Assembly: GCF_007556815.1 (NCBI RefSeq)
Contig: NZ_CP041743.1
Span: forward strand, 1,860,001 to 1,924,000
Source: Paraburkholderia megapolitana
GTDB taxonomy: Bacteria > Pseudomonadota > Gammaproteobacteria > Burkholderiales > Burkholderiaceae
Direction of reading: 5' to 3'
Length of the DNA stretch: 64,000 bases
Below, in pieces: positions 27,138-37,401 of the stretch; the first letter of the stretch is position 1; every line of letters begins with the position of its first letter. The translations under genes were made by a program, and so were the position numbers. The notes beneath the pieces were generated by a model. That model was not told where the DNA came from. It saw only the letters and a list, made by a program, of their open reading frames with translations, and searched no databases.

Positions 27138-29806
27138 CTGAGTTACTTCTCATGACAGGCACGCGGGCAGTATCCGCAACTGCTTGCAGGCAGACTCGCG
27201 TGTCTGTGTGTGTGCCACCTTCCGTGTCTTCGATGCGGCACGTTGCCGCCGTTATGGTGACGGGTGTGCTGTGCTTTGGCGCAAGCTCCGGACATGCGCA
27301 AACATCGACGCAGGCGCAGGGCGAAGTGGGCGCAGCACGGATGTCAGGTGCATCCGGCACGCAGAACGCGCCTGATACATCCGGTGCAGTGAGCATCGCG
27401 AGTGCGCAGCTGCCGGCCGCCTCGGAGCCGCTGCCGCTGAGCGGTGCCGCGTATCGGGTCGCGCAGGACGCCTACGCGGCCTATGCGCGCCACGACTACC
27501 CGACGGCAGTTGCGGCCGCGCGCGAAGCGATTCGCCAGCGGCCCGACGTCGCATCGCTGCGCCTCCTGCTTGCCAATGCGCTGGCGGCAGAACGTCACTC
27601 TGGCGAGGCGAGCCGTTCAGGTCCTGGTAGCCGCGAACTGCCCGGCGACCCGAACGCCCTGACCGGCGCGGCGCTGACCAGTGCGCAGCAGGCGTACAAC
27701 GCCTATGACGCGAAGGATTTCCCGGCCGCGGTCCGATATGCAAACGAGGCGATCGCGCAACGTCCCGACGTGCTGCGGCTACGTTTGCTGATGATCGACG
27801 CGGCCAGTGCTGCCGGTCAGGACGCCGATGCCTGGAGCGCCGATCTCGACGCCGTCAGGCGTTTCGGCGACCGCGACGAATTGAGTTTGCGTCGTCGCTT
27901 TATCGGCAACCGGCTGGCGCCGAAGGCATCCGGCAGCTCGTATGCGGCGCTCAAGCGTGGCGACGATGCGCAGGCAGTAGCACTCGCGCGGCAGACAGTC
28001 GAGTACGAGCCTGATAAGGCCAGCTATCGCGTGCAGCTGATCGATACGCTGTTCGCCACCAACGATCTGGCTGGCGTGCAAGCCGCTGCAAGCGCGGCGA
28101 TTGCTGCCGACGACATCGGGATCATGCTGTTGACGCTGCACGGTTACGCGCTCGCTGCGCAAGGCAAGACGAGCGAGGCCGATACAGACTTCTCGAAAGT
28201 GCAGCAGGCACACGATGCGACGCAGCGCAATCAGCGCATTGCGCGTGTGATCATCGCCGACGTGTGGATTGCCGAGGGCGAGGCGCAGCGCGCACTCGAC
28301 CTGCTCGCGCCACTGAAGACGAACGGCGATGACACCGACCCACCGATCGCCCTGCGCCGTTACCAGGCGCGGCAGTTGCTGGCGAAGGCTTCGTCGCAGG
28401 TGCCTGCCGTCGCGCCTGCACGAGCCGTGACTGCCCAGGCGATCGATCCAGCGAGGCGCCCGGTGATCGACTGCACCGTTGATCAATTCGGCGCGAGTTG
28501 CGACGTCTACGCAGCCGACCCCGGCTTCTTCGCCGCACGAGCCTCCGCTGCCGCGACGACTGCGAAGGACAGGACCGGCGCAGTCGGTTACGCACGCGAA
28601 GCAGTCAAGGCTGCACCGGACGACCCGCAGCATCGGATCGAGTTGATCGATGCGCTGAGCGCAGCGGGCGATGCGAAGTCGGCGACCCGCGAAGCGCGCA
28701 GGATGATCGACGCGGGCATGGACGCCGCGATGCCGGACCTGAGCGCGGCGTACATCGCACAGCGGGCCGGCGATAGCCGTCTCGCCTATGAGCACTTCAG
28801 GCGAGCCGACGAAGCCGGGCAACTGCCGGCTCGCGCGAATGCCGACGCCGGCTACGCAGCGTGGCGGGCACACCGTAACCGCGACGCCGCGAAGTATTTC
28901 GAACGCGCGATCGATGCAAACACGGCAGTCGACGCAACGATAGCGACGTCAGCGGCGCCGACGACAAGCGCTGCTCCAGCCGTGCCCAAAGAAGTCGCAA
29001 ACGACGCGCTGAACGGCGGCAACGCACCTGTCACCCCAATCGCGCTGAACGACATTCGCAGCGCGCATGCGGACGTCACCCGCAACTGGGGTTTCAACGT
29101 GTCGATGAACTATCGTGGTGCGGGGATACAACCGGGTTTCTCGCCGTCTCCGGCGCAGAGCACGTCGAACAACTGGCAGACCGGTGTCGAAGCATACTGG
29201 CGGCCGTTCGGCAGCCTGGGTGACCGGATGTTCGAAGTCTACGCACGCGGTTACGAAAGCTTCGGCGTGAAGGGCGGCAGTCCAAGCGGCGCCGACACAC
29301 TGCAGGCAGCGGTCGGCGCGCGCGCGAAGCCGTTTTCCCAGATCGATGCGATCGTCGCCTTCGAACGGATCATTCCGATCGGGTCGTCGGTCAATCCGGA
29401 CTGGCTCGCGCGGCTCGCGTATTCGGGCGGCTTCGGCACCGCACGTCGCGTCGACGTGCCGTCGTGGTGGACCGCGCAGATCTACGCCGAGGCCGGCCAC
29501 TACCTGAATGGCGATTCGACCTACGCAACCACTAACCTTGAATTCGGCCGCACGTTCCGGATGGACCGCTACAGCCCGAAGTGGACGGTGTTTCCGTACG
29601 CGGTGATCGGTGCGGACTACGACTCGACCGTCGATCACAGCATTCCGCTCGGCGCAGGCATCGGCATTTCGACGCGCTACTGGATGCGCGACAGCATGTA
29701 CGATACACCGCGTTCGTATATCGATCTGTCGGTGCAGTATCGTTTGAAGATCACCGGCGACGATCGCGCGCGTGGCGTTTTCTTCGGCGCCACCTACTCG
29801 TATTGA
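27134..29806 (+). CDS. nfrA: NfrA-type outer-membrane glycan exporter/phage N4 receptor-like protein
   Basis: An 890-residue protein. The first ATG overlaps the nfrB stop codon (ATGA), but the signal peptide begins at the Met of residue 34 (MRHVAAVMVTGVLCFGASSGHA), so 27233 is an alternative start. TPR-like helical repeats follow (YAAYARHDYPTAVAAAREAIRQRP and AYNAYDAKDFPAAVRYANEAI at about residues 115-215, more near 460-600), then a C-terminal beta-barrel of about 230 residues, rich in aromatic strands and ending with YSY. This matches NfrA, the outer-membrane component of the N4 glycan receptor system. Confidence 0.85.
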   Translation: MTELLLMTGTRAVSATACRQTRVSVCVPPSVSSMRHVAAVMVTGVLCFGASSGHAQTSTQAQGEVGAARMSGASGTQNAPDTSGAVSIASAQLPAASEPLPLSGAAYRVAQDAYAAYARHDYPTAVAAAREAIRQRPDVASLRLLLANALAAERHSGEASRSGPGSRELPGDPNALTGAALTSAQQAYNAYDAKDFPAAVRYANEAIAQRPDVLRLRLLMIDAASAAGQDADAWSADLDAVRRFGDRDELSLRRRFIGNRLAPKASGSSYAALKRGDDAQAVALARQTVEYEPDKASYRVQLIDTLFATNDLAGVQAAASAAIAADDIGIMLLTLHGYALAAQGKTSEADTDFSKVQQAHDATQRNQRIARVIIADVWIAEGEAQRALDLLAPLKTNGDDTDPPIALRRYQARQLLAKASSQVPAVAPARAVTAQAIDPARRPVIDCTVDQFGASCDVYAADPGFFAARASAAATTAKDRTGAVGYAREAVKAAPDDPQHRIELIDALSAAGDAKSATREARRMIDAGMDAAMPDLSAAYIAQRAGDSRLAYEHFRRADEAGQLPARANADAGYAAWRAHRNRDAAKYFERAIDANTAVDATIATSAAPTTSAAPAVPKEVANDALNGGNAPVTPIALNDIRSAHADVTRNWGFNVSMNYRGAGIQPGFSPSPAQSTSNNWQTGVEAYWRPFGSLGDRMFEVYARGYESFGVKGGSPSGADTLQAAVGARAKPFSQIDAIVAFERIIPIGSSVNPDWLARLAYSGGFGTARRVDVPSWWTAQIYAEAGHYLNGDSTYATTNLEFGRTFRMDRYSPKWTVFPYAVIGADYDSTVDHSIPLGAGIGISTRYWMRDSMYDTPRSYIDLSVQYRLKITGDDRARGVFFGATYSY

Positions 29807-29982
29807 AAGGACTGAATCAGATCAATCTCTACAGGATATGATCCGTTCGGAATCGCTGGTGTGCCAGTCATTTCCGGTGTCGGTGAACTTCAGGGTCGAT
29901 CGTGTTCAGCTTGCTCAGGATTACCGTGACGCCCACCTCGAATCGTAGCGCCAGTGCAAAGCGTGACTCGCCGGAGATTCAT

Positions 29983-30852
29983 ATGCAACAACAGCGCATT
30001 ACGTCGCGGCAACGCGTCCTGCTAGCCGCAGGGTTATACGCGGCGCTGGTATGCGGCTGTTCGATACAGAACCCGGGCGACAGTGGCGCTCTGGCACAAG
30101 GCGTGGTCTGGCAGATTGACGAGAATCACATCGATCCGCACGGCGACTGGGACAAGCTCGGTGTCAGCGACCTGCTGGTGCAATGGACCGCAGTGGACGA
30201 CACGTCGTTTCTACCCGGCGCCGGTATGCAGACAGCAGCGCGTTTACCGGACTGGACCCGCGTCGCCGGAGAAAAGTGGGCGCGCAACGTGATCGTCGGC
30301 CTCGCGGGCCGTTTCGACGAAACCACGGCGCGTGCGCAGACTGCACAACTGATCGAGCGGTCGAAGAAACTGGCTGCCGTGCACCCCCCGGTGCATGTGG
30401 TTGGCTACTACTTTCCGGTCGAAGTCGATCCGACGTGGAAGGACGCTTCGGCATTGAGGCCACTGCTCGACACGCTTCCGCGGCCGCTATGGATCAGTGT
30501 CTACGACAGATCGAACATCGGCGGTCCGGCGCTCGCCGCGTGGCTCGATAGCTGGTTGCCGCGCGACGTCGGCGTGTTTCTGCAGGACGGATGCGGTGTC
30601 TACGCACGTGGCCCGGCTGTGGCGCGCGAGTATGCGGACGCACTGGCGGCCCGGCTTGGCAAGGATCGAGTGCGGATCATCGCCGAGGCCTTCAGGCCGG
30701 CGCAGGGCGGGGGCTTTCGATCTGCCACGGCCGCCGAGTTGTCGTCACAACTGACAGCCTATCGTGGCTATCCAGCTTATCTGTTTGACGGCCCGCATTA
30801 CGTGTCCACCCAGCTCGTGCAGGAGCTGCTGCGCGCCCAGGGACTGCACTGA
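29983..30852 (+). CDS. YbcH-like periplasmic lipoprotein (DUF4434-type)
   Basis: A 289-residue protein with a lipoprotein signal (LLAAGLYAALVCGCS, lipidated Cys at about residue 24). The rest looks like a TIM-barrel of glycoside-hydrolase type: VVWQIDENH, VGLAGRFDE, VVGYYFPVEVDPTW, DVGVFLQDG and RIIAEAFRP. It follows nfrA, as ybcH clusters with nfrA and nfrB in E. coli, where YbcH is needed for the glycan. Start at 29983 has GGAG upstream. Whether it cuts or modifies the glycan is unknown. Confidence 0.7.
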   Translation: MQQQRITSRQRVLLAAGLYAALVCGCSIQNPGDSGALAQGVVWQIDENHIDPHGDWDKLGVSDLLVQWTAVDDTSFLPGAGMQTAARLPDWTRVAGEKWARNVIVGLAGRFDETTARAQTAQLIERSKKLAAVHPPVHVVGYYFPVEVDPTWKDASALRPLLDTLPRPLWISVYDRSNIGGPALAAWLDSWLPRDVGVFLQDGCGVYARGPAVAREYADALAARLGKDRVRIIAEAFRPAQGGGFRSATAAELSSQLTAYRGYPAYLFDGPHYVSTQLVQELLRAQGLH

Positions 30853-31498
30853 CAGGCAGATATGCGCCGTCAAGGCAACGGCCCACGCTCACTTGTAGTC
30901 TTTCCGCCGCACTGAGATTTTTGAATCGGCGACGCGGAAATCTCGTCGGGCTCGGTGTTGTTTGCGTAACAGGTCGTTGCACAAATATTTTACCCTGGGG
31001 GCAGAGATCAAAATTGTGTAAAAGAGGAAGAGGTTCATGCAAACGAACTGCGGCCGCCGGTGAGAGCGTGCAAAACTTGCCCCTTAGGGGCCACCATTAG
31101 GACATCCTGCTAAAGTCGAAAAAGTCTCAACTTTAGTGGCAAATTCGTACCGACTTTGCTTCGTTTGACACCAGTCGAAATACGCTAACAATGCTAGGAG
31201 CCGTCGAGGTTTCTTTTGCCCCTTTACATGCGTCCGGCGCTACCGGTGTGCTAAAAAAACACGACGGAACACCAGAAATCGCATCAAATCCACGTGAAAG
31301 TAGACGGAGTAACGCTGGAGTACCCGCATCAATATCCCCGGGCTATACTCATTCCGGGAAATCTATTTCGTATCGGATTTTTACGCACACCGCTGCAGAT
31401 TGTCTATTAAGGTGTGGTTACTGCAACGCGCAAACTACCGTTACGCGAAGATGCAACCCGTTTGCGGATGTCTGAACCCACCACACGCACGCCGCGCT
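30853..31498. other. Intergenic between two convergent operons
   Basis: About 650 bases, AT-richer than the neighbours. A GCCCC-TTA-GGGGC stem lies at 31079-31091 without a T-run. A 94-codon open frame (31191-31475, plus) has no recognised sequence and weak support. No gene is called. Confidence 0.4.
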
Positions 31499-32659
31499 TC
31501 AGTCTTCCGTCTCGCGCAGCAACGCTTGGCAATGCCGGGCGATCTGCCGTTCCTCGTTGGTGTGCATTGCCTTGACCTTACCGTTCGCATCCTCCGCGAA
31601 CAGCCCGAGAAAACCGAGCCCCTCGCAAACGCGGCTCCGCACTTCGGCGCTGTGCTCGCCGATACCACCAGTGAACACCAGCAGATCGATGCCGCCTAGC
31701 AGCGCCGCGTAAGCGCCGATGTATTTGCGCACGGCCGTGACGAGCACGTCGACAGCGAGCGCGGCATCGCGATCGCCGGCAGCGCTGCGGCTGAGTAACG
31801 CCTGCATGTCGCTCTCGCCGCCCGCCAAACCCGCGAGGCCGCTGTCGCGATTCAGCAGGTTCTCGATCTGCTGTGCGTCGAGTCGCTCCGTGCGCATCAG
31901 ATAGAGCACGACGCCGGGATCGAGATCGCCGCTGCGGGTGCCCATCGGTACGCCGCCAGTCGGCGTGAGCCCCATCGACGTATCGACAGAACACCCGTCC
32001 CGCAATGCGCACACACTCGAGCCGTTGCCGAGATGCGCCAGCACCGCGCGCCGCGGCAACGCGTCTCCCAGACGATGCACCAGCGATTCGTACGACAGCC
32101 CATGAAAGCCGTAGCGAATCACACCGGCATCCGCATAGCGGCGCGGCAACGCGAGATGGGACGCATGCGGTGGCAACGTGCGATGAAATGCCGTATCGAA
32201 ACAGACGAACGCCTGCGCGCCGTCGAAAATCTCAGTTGCCTGGTCGATCAATGCAAGTGCCGGCGGAATATGCAGCGGCGCAAAATGCACGGCTTCCTGC
32301 AACTGCTGCCGCACCTGCGGCGTCAGACGCTGATGCGTGCGCAAATGCGGACCGCCGTGAACCACGCGATGACCGACCGCCGCCGGGCGGCCGTGGCCAT
32401 GTTCGGCGAGCACATCGGCGAGCGTGCGTAGTGCGTCGGTCTGCGACTCCATCACGTGGGTCTTCTGCCACCGCACGGAGCCATCGGGCGAGCGCATCTT
32501 CAAGCTGCCGTCGGGCCGACCGATGCCCTCCGCGCTGCCTTCGAGGAGCACCGTCTCGTCGTGCGCCTCTCCCGCGGTGCCGTCGGTGTCGAACAGTCCG
32601 AACTTGAGCGACGACGAGCCACTGTTCAACACGAGAATGGTCTGTCCTGACGTATTCAT
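31499..32659 (-). CDS. ackA: Acetate kinase
   Basis: A 386-residue enzyme that turns acetyl phosphate and ADP into acetate and ATP. Motifs: [15 protein letters not shown] (9-23), [38 protein letters not shown] and [13 protein letters not shown]. It overlaps the phosphoketolase gene by four bases (ATGA). With phosphoketolase it forms a two-step route from sugar phosphates to ATP and acetate without respiration, fitting a low-oxygen operon. Confidence 0.96.
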   Translation of the reverse strand: MNTSGQTILVLNSGSSSLKFGLFDTDGTAGEAHDETVLLEGSAEGIGRPDGSLKMRSPDGSVRWQKTHVMESQTDALRTLADVLAEHGHGRPAAVGHRVVHGGPHLRTHQRLTPQVRQQLQEAVHFAPLHIPPALALIDQATEIFDGAQAFVCFDTAFHRTLPPHASHLALPRRYADAGVIRYGFHGLSYESLVHRLGDALPRRAVLAHLGNGSSVCALRDGCSVDTSMGLTPTGGVPMGTRSGDLDPGVVLYLMRTERLDAQQIENLLNRDSGLAGLAGGESDMQALLSRSAAGDRDAALAVDVLVTAVRKYIGAYAALLGGIDLLVFTGGIGEHSAEVRSRVCEGLGFLGLFAEDANGKVKAMHTNEERQIARHCQALLRETED

Positions 32660-35055
32660 GCTCGCGTACCTTCGCCAGCCCACGTCCAGTTGCGAATCTC
32701 CTCCCTGTCGATGCCCTCGGCATGCGCATACGCAAGATGCTCGATGATCTGGCCACGCAACCATTCCTTCGCATGATCGCCGACGCCGCGCAGCCTGGGC
32801 ACACGGTCGATCACATCGATTGCGAGCGAGAAGCGGTCCACCTCGTTGATGATCGCCAGTTCGAGCGGCGTGTTGATGTTGCCCTTCTCGCGGTAGCCGT
32901 GCACGTGCATGTTGTCGTGGTTGTTGCGCTTGTAGCTCAGCTTGTGCACCAGCGACGAATACGAATGGAAGTTGAAGATGACCGGCTTGTCGGCGGTGAA
33001 GATCGAATCGAAGTCGCGGTCCGACAGCCCATGCGGATGCTCGGTGTCCGGCATCAGGCGAAACAGATCGACCACATTGACGAAGCGGATCTTCAGGTCG
33101 GGGAACTGCGCCTTCAGGATCTCGACGGCGGCGAGCGATTCCATCGTCGGGATATCGCCCGCACACGCCATCACGACGTCAGGATCGGCGTGCTGGTCGG
33201 TCGACGCCCATTCCCAGATGCCAATGCCCTTCGTACAGTGCGTGACCGCCGCGTCCATGTCGAGATACTGCAGATGCGGCTGCTTGTCGGCGACGATCAC
33301 GTTCACGTAGTCACGCGAGCGCAGGCAATGATCGGCCACGCTCAACAGGCAGTTGGCATCGGGCGGCAGATAGATCCGCACGACGTCCGGACTCTTGTTC
33401 GTGACGACATCGAGAAAGCCCGGGTCCTGATGCGTGAAGCCATTATGATCCTGGCGCCAGACCAGCGAGGTGATCAGCAGGTTGATCGACGGCACGGGTT
33501 GACGCCACCTCAGTTCGCGCTTCGCTTTCTCGAGCCACTTCGCATGCTGGTTGAACATCGAATCGATCACGTGCACGAACGCTTCATAGGTGGCGAAGAG
33601 TCCATGCCGCCCGGTCAGCACGTAGCCTTCGAACCAGCCTTCGAGCGTGTGTTCGCTCAGCATTTCCATCACGCGGCCGTCGACCGACAGTTCGCCGCCG
33701 TCCGCATCGTCGGCGATCGTTTCGGCTAGCCAGGTTTTCTGGGATGCCTCGTAGATCGCGGTGAGCTTGTTGCTCGATGTTTCGTCCGGGCCGAACACGC
33801 GGAAGTTGCTCATATTGCGCCGCATGACCTCGCAGAGAAACTTCCCGAGCACATCGGTCGGTGACACGTAACGGCTTGCGGGCGTCGTCACGTCGACGCC
33901 GTATTCGCGAAATGACGGCATGTCGAGCGCGCGACACAGCAGGCCGCCGTTCGCATGCGGATTCGCGCTGATGCGTCGCGTGCCGGTGGGCGCCAGCTCG
34001 CGCAGCTCTGCCACAAGGCGTCCTGATTCGTCGAACAGTTCTTCAGGCCGGTAGCGCCGCATCCAGCTCTCGACGAGCTTCAGGCTCGTTTCGTTAGTCG
34101 CGGGATCGAGCACCGGCACCTGGTGCGCGCGCCACGAGCCCTCTACTTTGTGCCCGTCCACTTCCCGTGGACCGGTCCAGCCTTTCGGCGAACGCAGCAC
34201 GATCATCGGCCAGCGCGGTCGCCTGGCGCTGCCTGTCGAACGCGCATGCTGCTGGATCGCGCGGATTTCCTCGATGCAGTGCTCCATCGTTGCGGCCATT
34301 TTCTGATGCATCTGCGCAGGGTCGTCGCCTTCGACGAAATACGGCCGGTGGCCGTAGCCGATGAACAGCGCTTCCAGTTCCTCGTGCGGGATACGCGCGA
34401 GGATCGTCGGATTGGCGATCTTGTAGCCGTTCAGATGCAGGATCGGCAGCACGGCGCCGTCGCGGATCGGGTTGAGGAATTTGTTCGAATGCCAGGACGT
34501 CGCGAGCGGACCGGTTTCGGCTTCGCCGTCGCCGACCACAACCGCGACGATCAGGTCGGGATTGTCGAAAGCCGCGCCGTAACCATGCGAGAGGCTGTAA
34601 CCCAGTTCACCGCCCTCGTGGATCGAGCCGGGCGTTTCGGGCGTGCAATGCGAGCCGATGCCACCCGGAAACGAGAATTGCCGGAAGAACTGACGCATTC
34701 CGGCCTCGTCCTCGCTGCGGTCCGGGTAGATCTCGGAGTAATGCCCTTCCAGATAACAGCTGGCCAGTGTGGCCGGCGCACCGTGGCCGGGACCGGCGAT
34801 ATAGATGACGTCGAGGTTGAGCTTCTTGATGAGCCGGTTCAGATGGACCAGCACGAAGCTCTGCCCGGCATCGGAGCCCCAATGCCCAAGCAGACGGTTC
34901 TTGATGTGCCCGGGCTTGAGCGGTTCGCGCAGCAACGGGTTTTCGCGCAGGTAAATCATTCCCGCTGCGAGGTAATTGCAGGCGTGCCAATACCGATCCA
35001 TCTTGCGTAGCGCATCGGCGCTGAGAGGCGATTCGCTACCACGGGTATCGGCCAT
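32656..35055 (-). CDS. xfp: Xylulose-5-phosphate/fructose-6-phosphate phosphoketolase
   Basis: A 799-residue thiamine-diphosphate enzyme that splits xylulose 5-phosphate or fructose 6-phosphate with phosphate to acetyl phosphate and a shorter sugar phosphate. Motifs: [55 protein letters not shown] (thiamine diphosphate site), [19 protein letters not shown]. Usual length is about 790-830 residues. The frame is open upstream to 35415, but ATG 35055 has GGAG before it and begins the conserved region. The upstream DNA is a copy of the cyd promoter with an FNR box. Confidence 0.96.
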   Translation of the reverse strand: MADTRGSESPLSADALRKMDRYWHACNYLAAGMIYLRENPLLREPLKPGHIKNRLLGHWGSDAGQSFVLVHLNRLIKKLNLDVIYIAGPGHGAPATLASCYLEGHYSEIYPDRSEDEAGMRQFFRQFSFPGGIGSHCTPETPGSIHEGGELGYSLSHGYGAAFDNPDLIVAVVVGDGEAETGPLATSWHSNKFLNPIRDGAVLPILHLNGYKIANPTILARIPHEELEALFIGYGHRPYFVEGDDPAQMHQKMAATMEHCIEEIRAIQQHARSTGSARRPRWPMIVLRSPKGWTGPREVDGHKVEGSWRAHQVPVLDPATNETSLKLVESWMRRYRPEELFDESGRLVAELRELAPTGTRRISANPHANGGLLCRALDMPSFREYGVDVTTPASRYVSPTDVLGKFLCEVMRRNMSNFRVFGPDETSSNKLTAIYEASQKTWLAETIADDADGGELSVDGRVMEMLSEHTLEGWFEGYVLTGRHGLFATYEAFVHVIDSMFNQHAKWLEKAKRELRWRQPVPSINLLITSLVWRQDHNGFTHQDPGFLDVVTNKSPDVVRIYLPPDANCLLSVADHCLRSRDYVNVIVADKQPHLQYLDMDAAVTHCTKGIGIWEWASTDQHADPDVVMACAGDIPTMESLAAVEILKAQFPDLKIRFVNVVDLFRLMPDTEHPHGLSDRDFDSIFTADKPVIFNFHSYSSLVHKLSYKRNNHDNMHVHGYREKGNINTPLELAIINEVDRFSLAIDVIDRVPRLRGVGDHAKEWLRGQIIEHLAYAHAEGIDREEIRNWTWAGEGTRA

Positions 35056-35237
35056 TTCGCTGCTCCAGGAAGTGAACTGCCTGCTCAGGATGAGGGCGTT
35101 CGTCGATTGGGGCGCCAAAGTACGCCAGGGTTGACGCAAGCCTTGCGGGGCAAGCGTTTGTGGGACACGAGATCCGTAGATCTGACACGTGTGAGCGCCG
35201 CTGTCGCGAACGAGATGGCTATCGGTTGAGGTTCGGA

Positions 35238-35489
35238 GGTATCGATCATCCTGGGTCTCCGCGGACAGTCGGGGATGGCCGGCCACAATGTGCGCGACGG
35301 CGGCGGCAACGACGCGTGGTTCGACGGTCTGTGTGTCTGAGAAAAAACCATATATAACTCGCCGGGCAAAGCAAACTTCACTGCAAGTGCCACGACCCGA
35401 ACGCGTGCGAAACACGGGCGTCGCAGCAGTAGCTGGATGCTGTTTCCCCCGCGTCGGTGTCCCGGCTGTCGCCCGTCGACGATATGCAT
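35238..35489 (-). pseudogene. cydP: Frameshifted cydP copy upstream of xfp
   Basis: Reading from 35489, the protein starts as CydP ([13 protein letters not shown], then [18 protein letters not shown]), but the run of six T (minus strand, 35342-35347) is one short of the seven in the intact gene, so the rest ([20 protein letters not shown]) falls in another frame. The stop codon is also lost: the frame runs on towards xfp. It keeps the actual ATG, the ribosome binding site and the FNR box of the cyd copy. Confidence 0.85.
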
Positions 35490-35621
35490 CAGTTTTCCTG
35501 TGCCACTATCGGATGAATCGATGGCGAGCCGTCAGCGCCATGCGGGATGCCCTCGCTGAAAGTCACTTTAGCCATCCACTGCGATTGATACTTGATATCG
35601 ATCAAGCTCCTGCGTATTGGC
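35240..35621 (-). repeat. cyd promoter-cydP segment, copy 2 (drives xfp-ackA)
   Basis: A 382-base inverted copy of 15557-15939. Similarity runs from GCCAATACGC upstream of the FNR box through the cydP remnant to ATGATCGATA, the first codons of cydA, and stops there. Most bases match by eye. Confidence 0.85.
35592..35605. promoter_or_regulatory. FNR/ANR-type box of the xfp-ackA operon
   Basis: TTGATATCGATCAA matches the consensus in all arm positions and is the exact reverse complement of the cyd box. It was kept intact although the adjoining cydP has decayed. It lies 537 bases before the xfp start, but only about 103 before the old cydP start. Confidence 0.8.
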
Positions 35622-35935
35622 GAGATGAATTGGACAGGTCGTCCCTGTGCCGCTTCCGAGCAGCAGTTGGTCAAACGCATAACGAGCCACGCAGTGAACC
35701 AAAGACAGATTGATTGCCGATGAGGCTACCGACGAGTACTCATAGAGCGAATCACTTCAGTGCGGCGAGCCGTGCAAGCGAGTTAAGCCAGGTACTGCAG
35801 CTATGACTGTGTTCTCAGTCGAGGTCTGTCCGGTGCCGGACGTTTGAGAGTGTGCAAGAGTTGGGAAGGCTCCAGGGATGGTCGTCGGCTTCGTGTGGAG
35901 TACGCTGAGCGGTATTGGAACGGCGGGAGTAGATC
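35622..35935. other. Intergenic, no gene recognised
   Basis: No supported coding frame. It separates the xfp promoter from a transposase remnant. Confidence 0.4.
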
Positions 35936-36355
35936 ATGCGCTGGATCATCGAAGCAAGGTTGGCCGACAGCGACACGGTCACTGATAGTGACGAAGTTCT
36001 GGCCGTGATTGAACGCCGTGGCTGCAGTCTTGCCCAGCTGGGCCCGAGCCTCGCAAAGGGGTGCACACTGCTGGCCAAAGTGCAGGCGGGGCTGGTTTCA
36101 AAACAGGTGGAGGGGTCGGCGATGAATCAGGTCGTCAGCCACCGCATGGCGAAGAAGCAGCAGATGCGCTGGACTGACGAAAGAGCGCACTGCATGGCAC
36201 AGGTCAGGATCGCGGTTCTGAACGGAGAACTTCACCCCGCTGTATCGCGGCGCTCCGGGCAGCGGCCTTGCGGCACGTCAAGTGCAGCGGGACAGCGTCG
36301 ACAGGTCAGCTCCGTCTATCGAACAAACCAGGCATGCAGAGCTGCCTATATTTAA
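35936..36355 (+). pseudogene. Probable transposase C-terminal remnant
   Basis: A 139-codon frame. Its middle and end (SKQVEGSAMNQVVSHRMAKK, then QQMRWTDERAHCMAQVRIAVLNGEL) look like the C-terminal region of DDE transposases (ISKra4/ISL3-like proteins end in a similar KQQMRWTxxGAHxxxQxRxxVLNGEL). The N-terminal catalytic part is absent. Family assignment rests on memory of such endings and is uncertain. It marks a recombination scar next to the xfp promoter copy. Confidence 0.45.
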
Positions 36356-36632
36356 GGATTCCAGATTAAATAGGCCTCACTAGGTTTTTGCTCGCTCTCC
36401 TTGATTCAACCTGTTGAACTCGCTGGGTCTCCGGCAAGTCTGACCGCACGAGTGTGCGAATTGACAACTCTATAGACGAAGTTGTGACAACTTCAATTTG
36501 GTCTACGCGAGGCGGTTTGTTCATCGTGCGGCGTGCCAGTGACGAGTCCGACGGGGCGCCGTACGGTAGCGTGCAGACATTGCAAACTGGTACGGACATG
36601 CTCAGTGCCACGGGCGACAACATCCCGGGGGC

Positions 36633-36863
36633 ATGATGGCGTATTTACAATTCCAGCAAGAACTGAAGCACCTCGAATACATCGTCCCCCGGCTCGCGCG
36701 GGATAGTCCACTCGGTCTCGTGTACTGGGCAAGCCGCGTCACGTCGCTATCGACGCATCCGGGTCTATGCCGGAACGACACCGTACGCGTAACAAGGTTG
36801 CTTAAACTCTTTGCAGCAATAGAACGCATGTCGGAACTGACGACGGAGCTGCACGTCGCGTAG
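36633..36863 (+). CDS. Small hypothetical protein
   Basis: A 76-residue helical protein with start ATGATG preceded by GGGGG. It has no recognised domain (YLQFQQELKHLEYIVPRL, LLKLFAAIERMSELTTELHVA). Its composition is protein-like and its end is close to the convergent gene at 36948. The 277 bases before it hold no supported gene. Support is moderate. Confidence 0.4.
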   Translation: MMAYLQFQQELKHLEYIVPRLARDSPLGLVYWASRVTSLSTHPGLCRNDTVRVTRLLKLFAAIERMSELTTELHVA

Positions 36864-36947
36864 CGTTCAGCTATACCGGCGCCCGTGTAATCGGCAAACA
36901 CGACCGGCTGCCGCGATGGCGGATGGGGCTTCGGTAAATCTCGCTCT

Positions 36948-37259
36948 CTATCCGTGAACCTCGAGTTCAGGAAAGATGACCCGGAAAACTTCCCGCAGTT
37001 GCAAGGCGCAGCGTCGCGCATCGTCGGGCGCGTTCGTGTCCATGACTTCGAAGAGATTGACGAACACCGCGAGAAACGCATCCGAGACCGGCGTTTCCCG
37101 GGCGTGCTCGTGCAGGTGCGCGCAATAACTGAACACGTGCCTGACGAATTCGATTTGATGGGCGGCAAACTCGTCGTCATCGATCGACGACGGCACAGTC
37201 ATCAGCCGCTTATCGGACAGTGCGGAAGGCAAACGGATGTAGTTGGTGATATCGCTCAT
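36948..37259 (-). CDS. Hypothetical protein divergent to the XRE-Crp fusion
   Basis: A 103-residue acidic, helical protein (MSDITNYIRLPSALSDKRLM; VFVNLFEVMDTNAPDDARR). No known family recognised. AAGGA lies before ATG 37259, preferred to 37286. It shares a 180-base divergent promoter region with the Crp-fusion gene at 37439, including two operator-like palindromes, so it may be controlled by that regulator. Confidence 0.6.
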   Translation of the reverse strand: MSDITNYIRLPSALSDKRLMTVPSSIDDDEFAAHQIEFVRHVFSYCAHLHEHARETPVSDAFLAVFVNLFEVMDTNAPDDARRCALQLREVFRVIFPELEVHG

Positions 37260-37344
37260 GCTGTCCTTCCATAGGTACACGAGCACGGCGTGAATGCAGA
37301 AGGCGTTGACCTAGCATTACGACAAGGGGTGTATATGATATAAA

Positions 37345-37362
37345 TGTCGAGGATATTTGACA
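37345..37362. promoter_or_regulatory. Operator-like site, copy 2 (imperfect)
   Basis: TGTCGAGGATATTTGACA agrees in 14 of 18 positions with the perfect palindrome at 37402-37419 and keeps its TGTC and ATTTGACA ends. The two centres are 57 bases apart, between divergent genes. Confidence 0.5.
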
Positions 37363-37401
37363 TAGTATGCCTGCTTGAGTGTTTCATGCTGGCGAGGGTT
37401 G

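Noticed and set aside
31167..31181. A sixth FNR-type box
   Set aside because: TTGACACCAGTCGA breaks symmetry in one arm and no supported gene follows.
31191..31475. A 94-codon frame as a gene
   Set aside because: No ribosome binding site of note, no known sequence and no partner genes.
32722..33729. A 335-codon plus-strand open frame
   Set aside because: It is antisense to the phosphoketolase gene, which has clear catalytic motifs.
35056..35415. N-terminal extension of phosphoketolase
   Set aside because: The open frame runs up into the frameshifted cydP copy; the conserved phosphoketolase start and ribosome binding site are at 35055.
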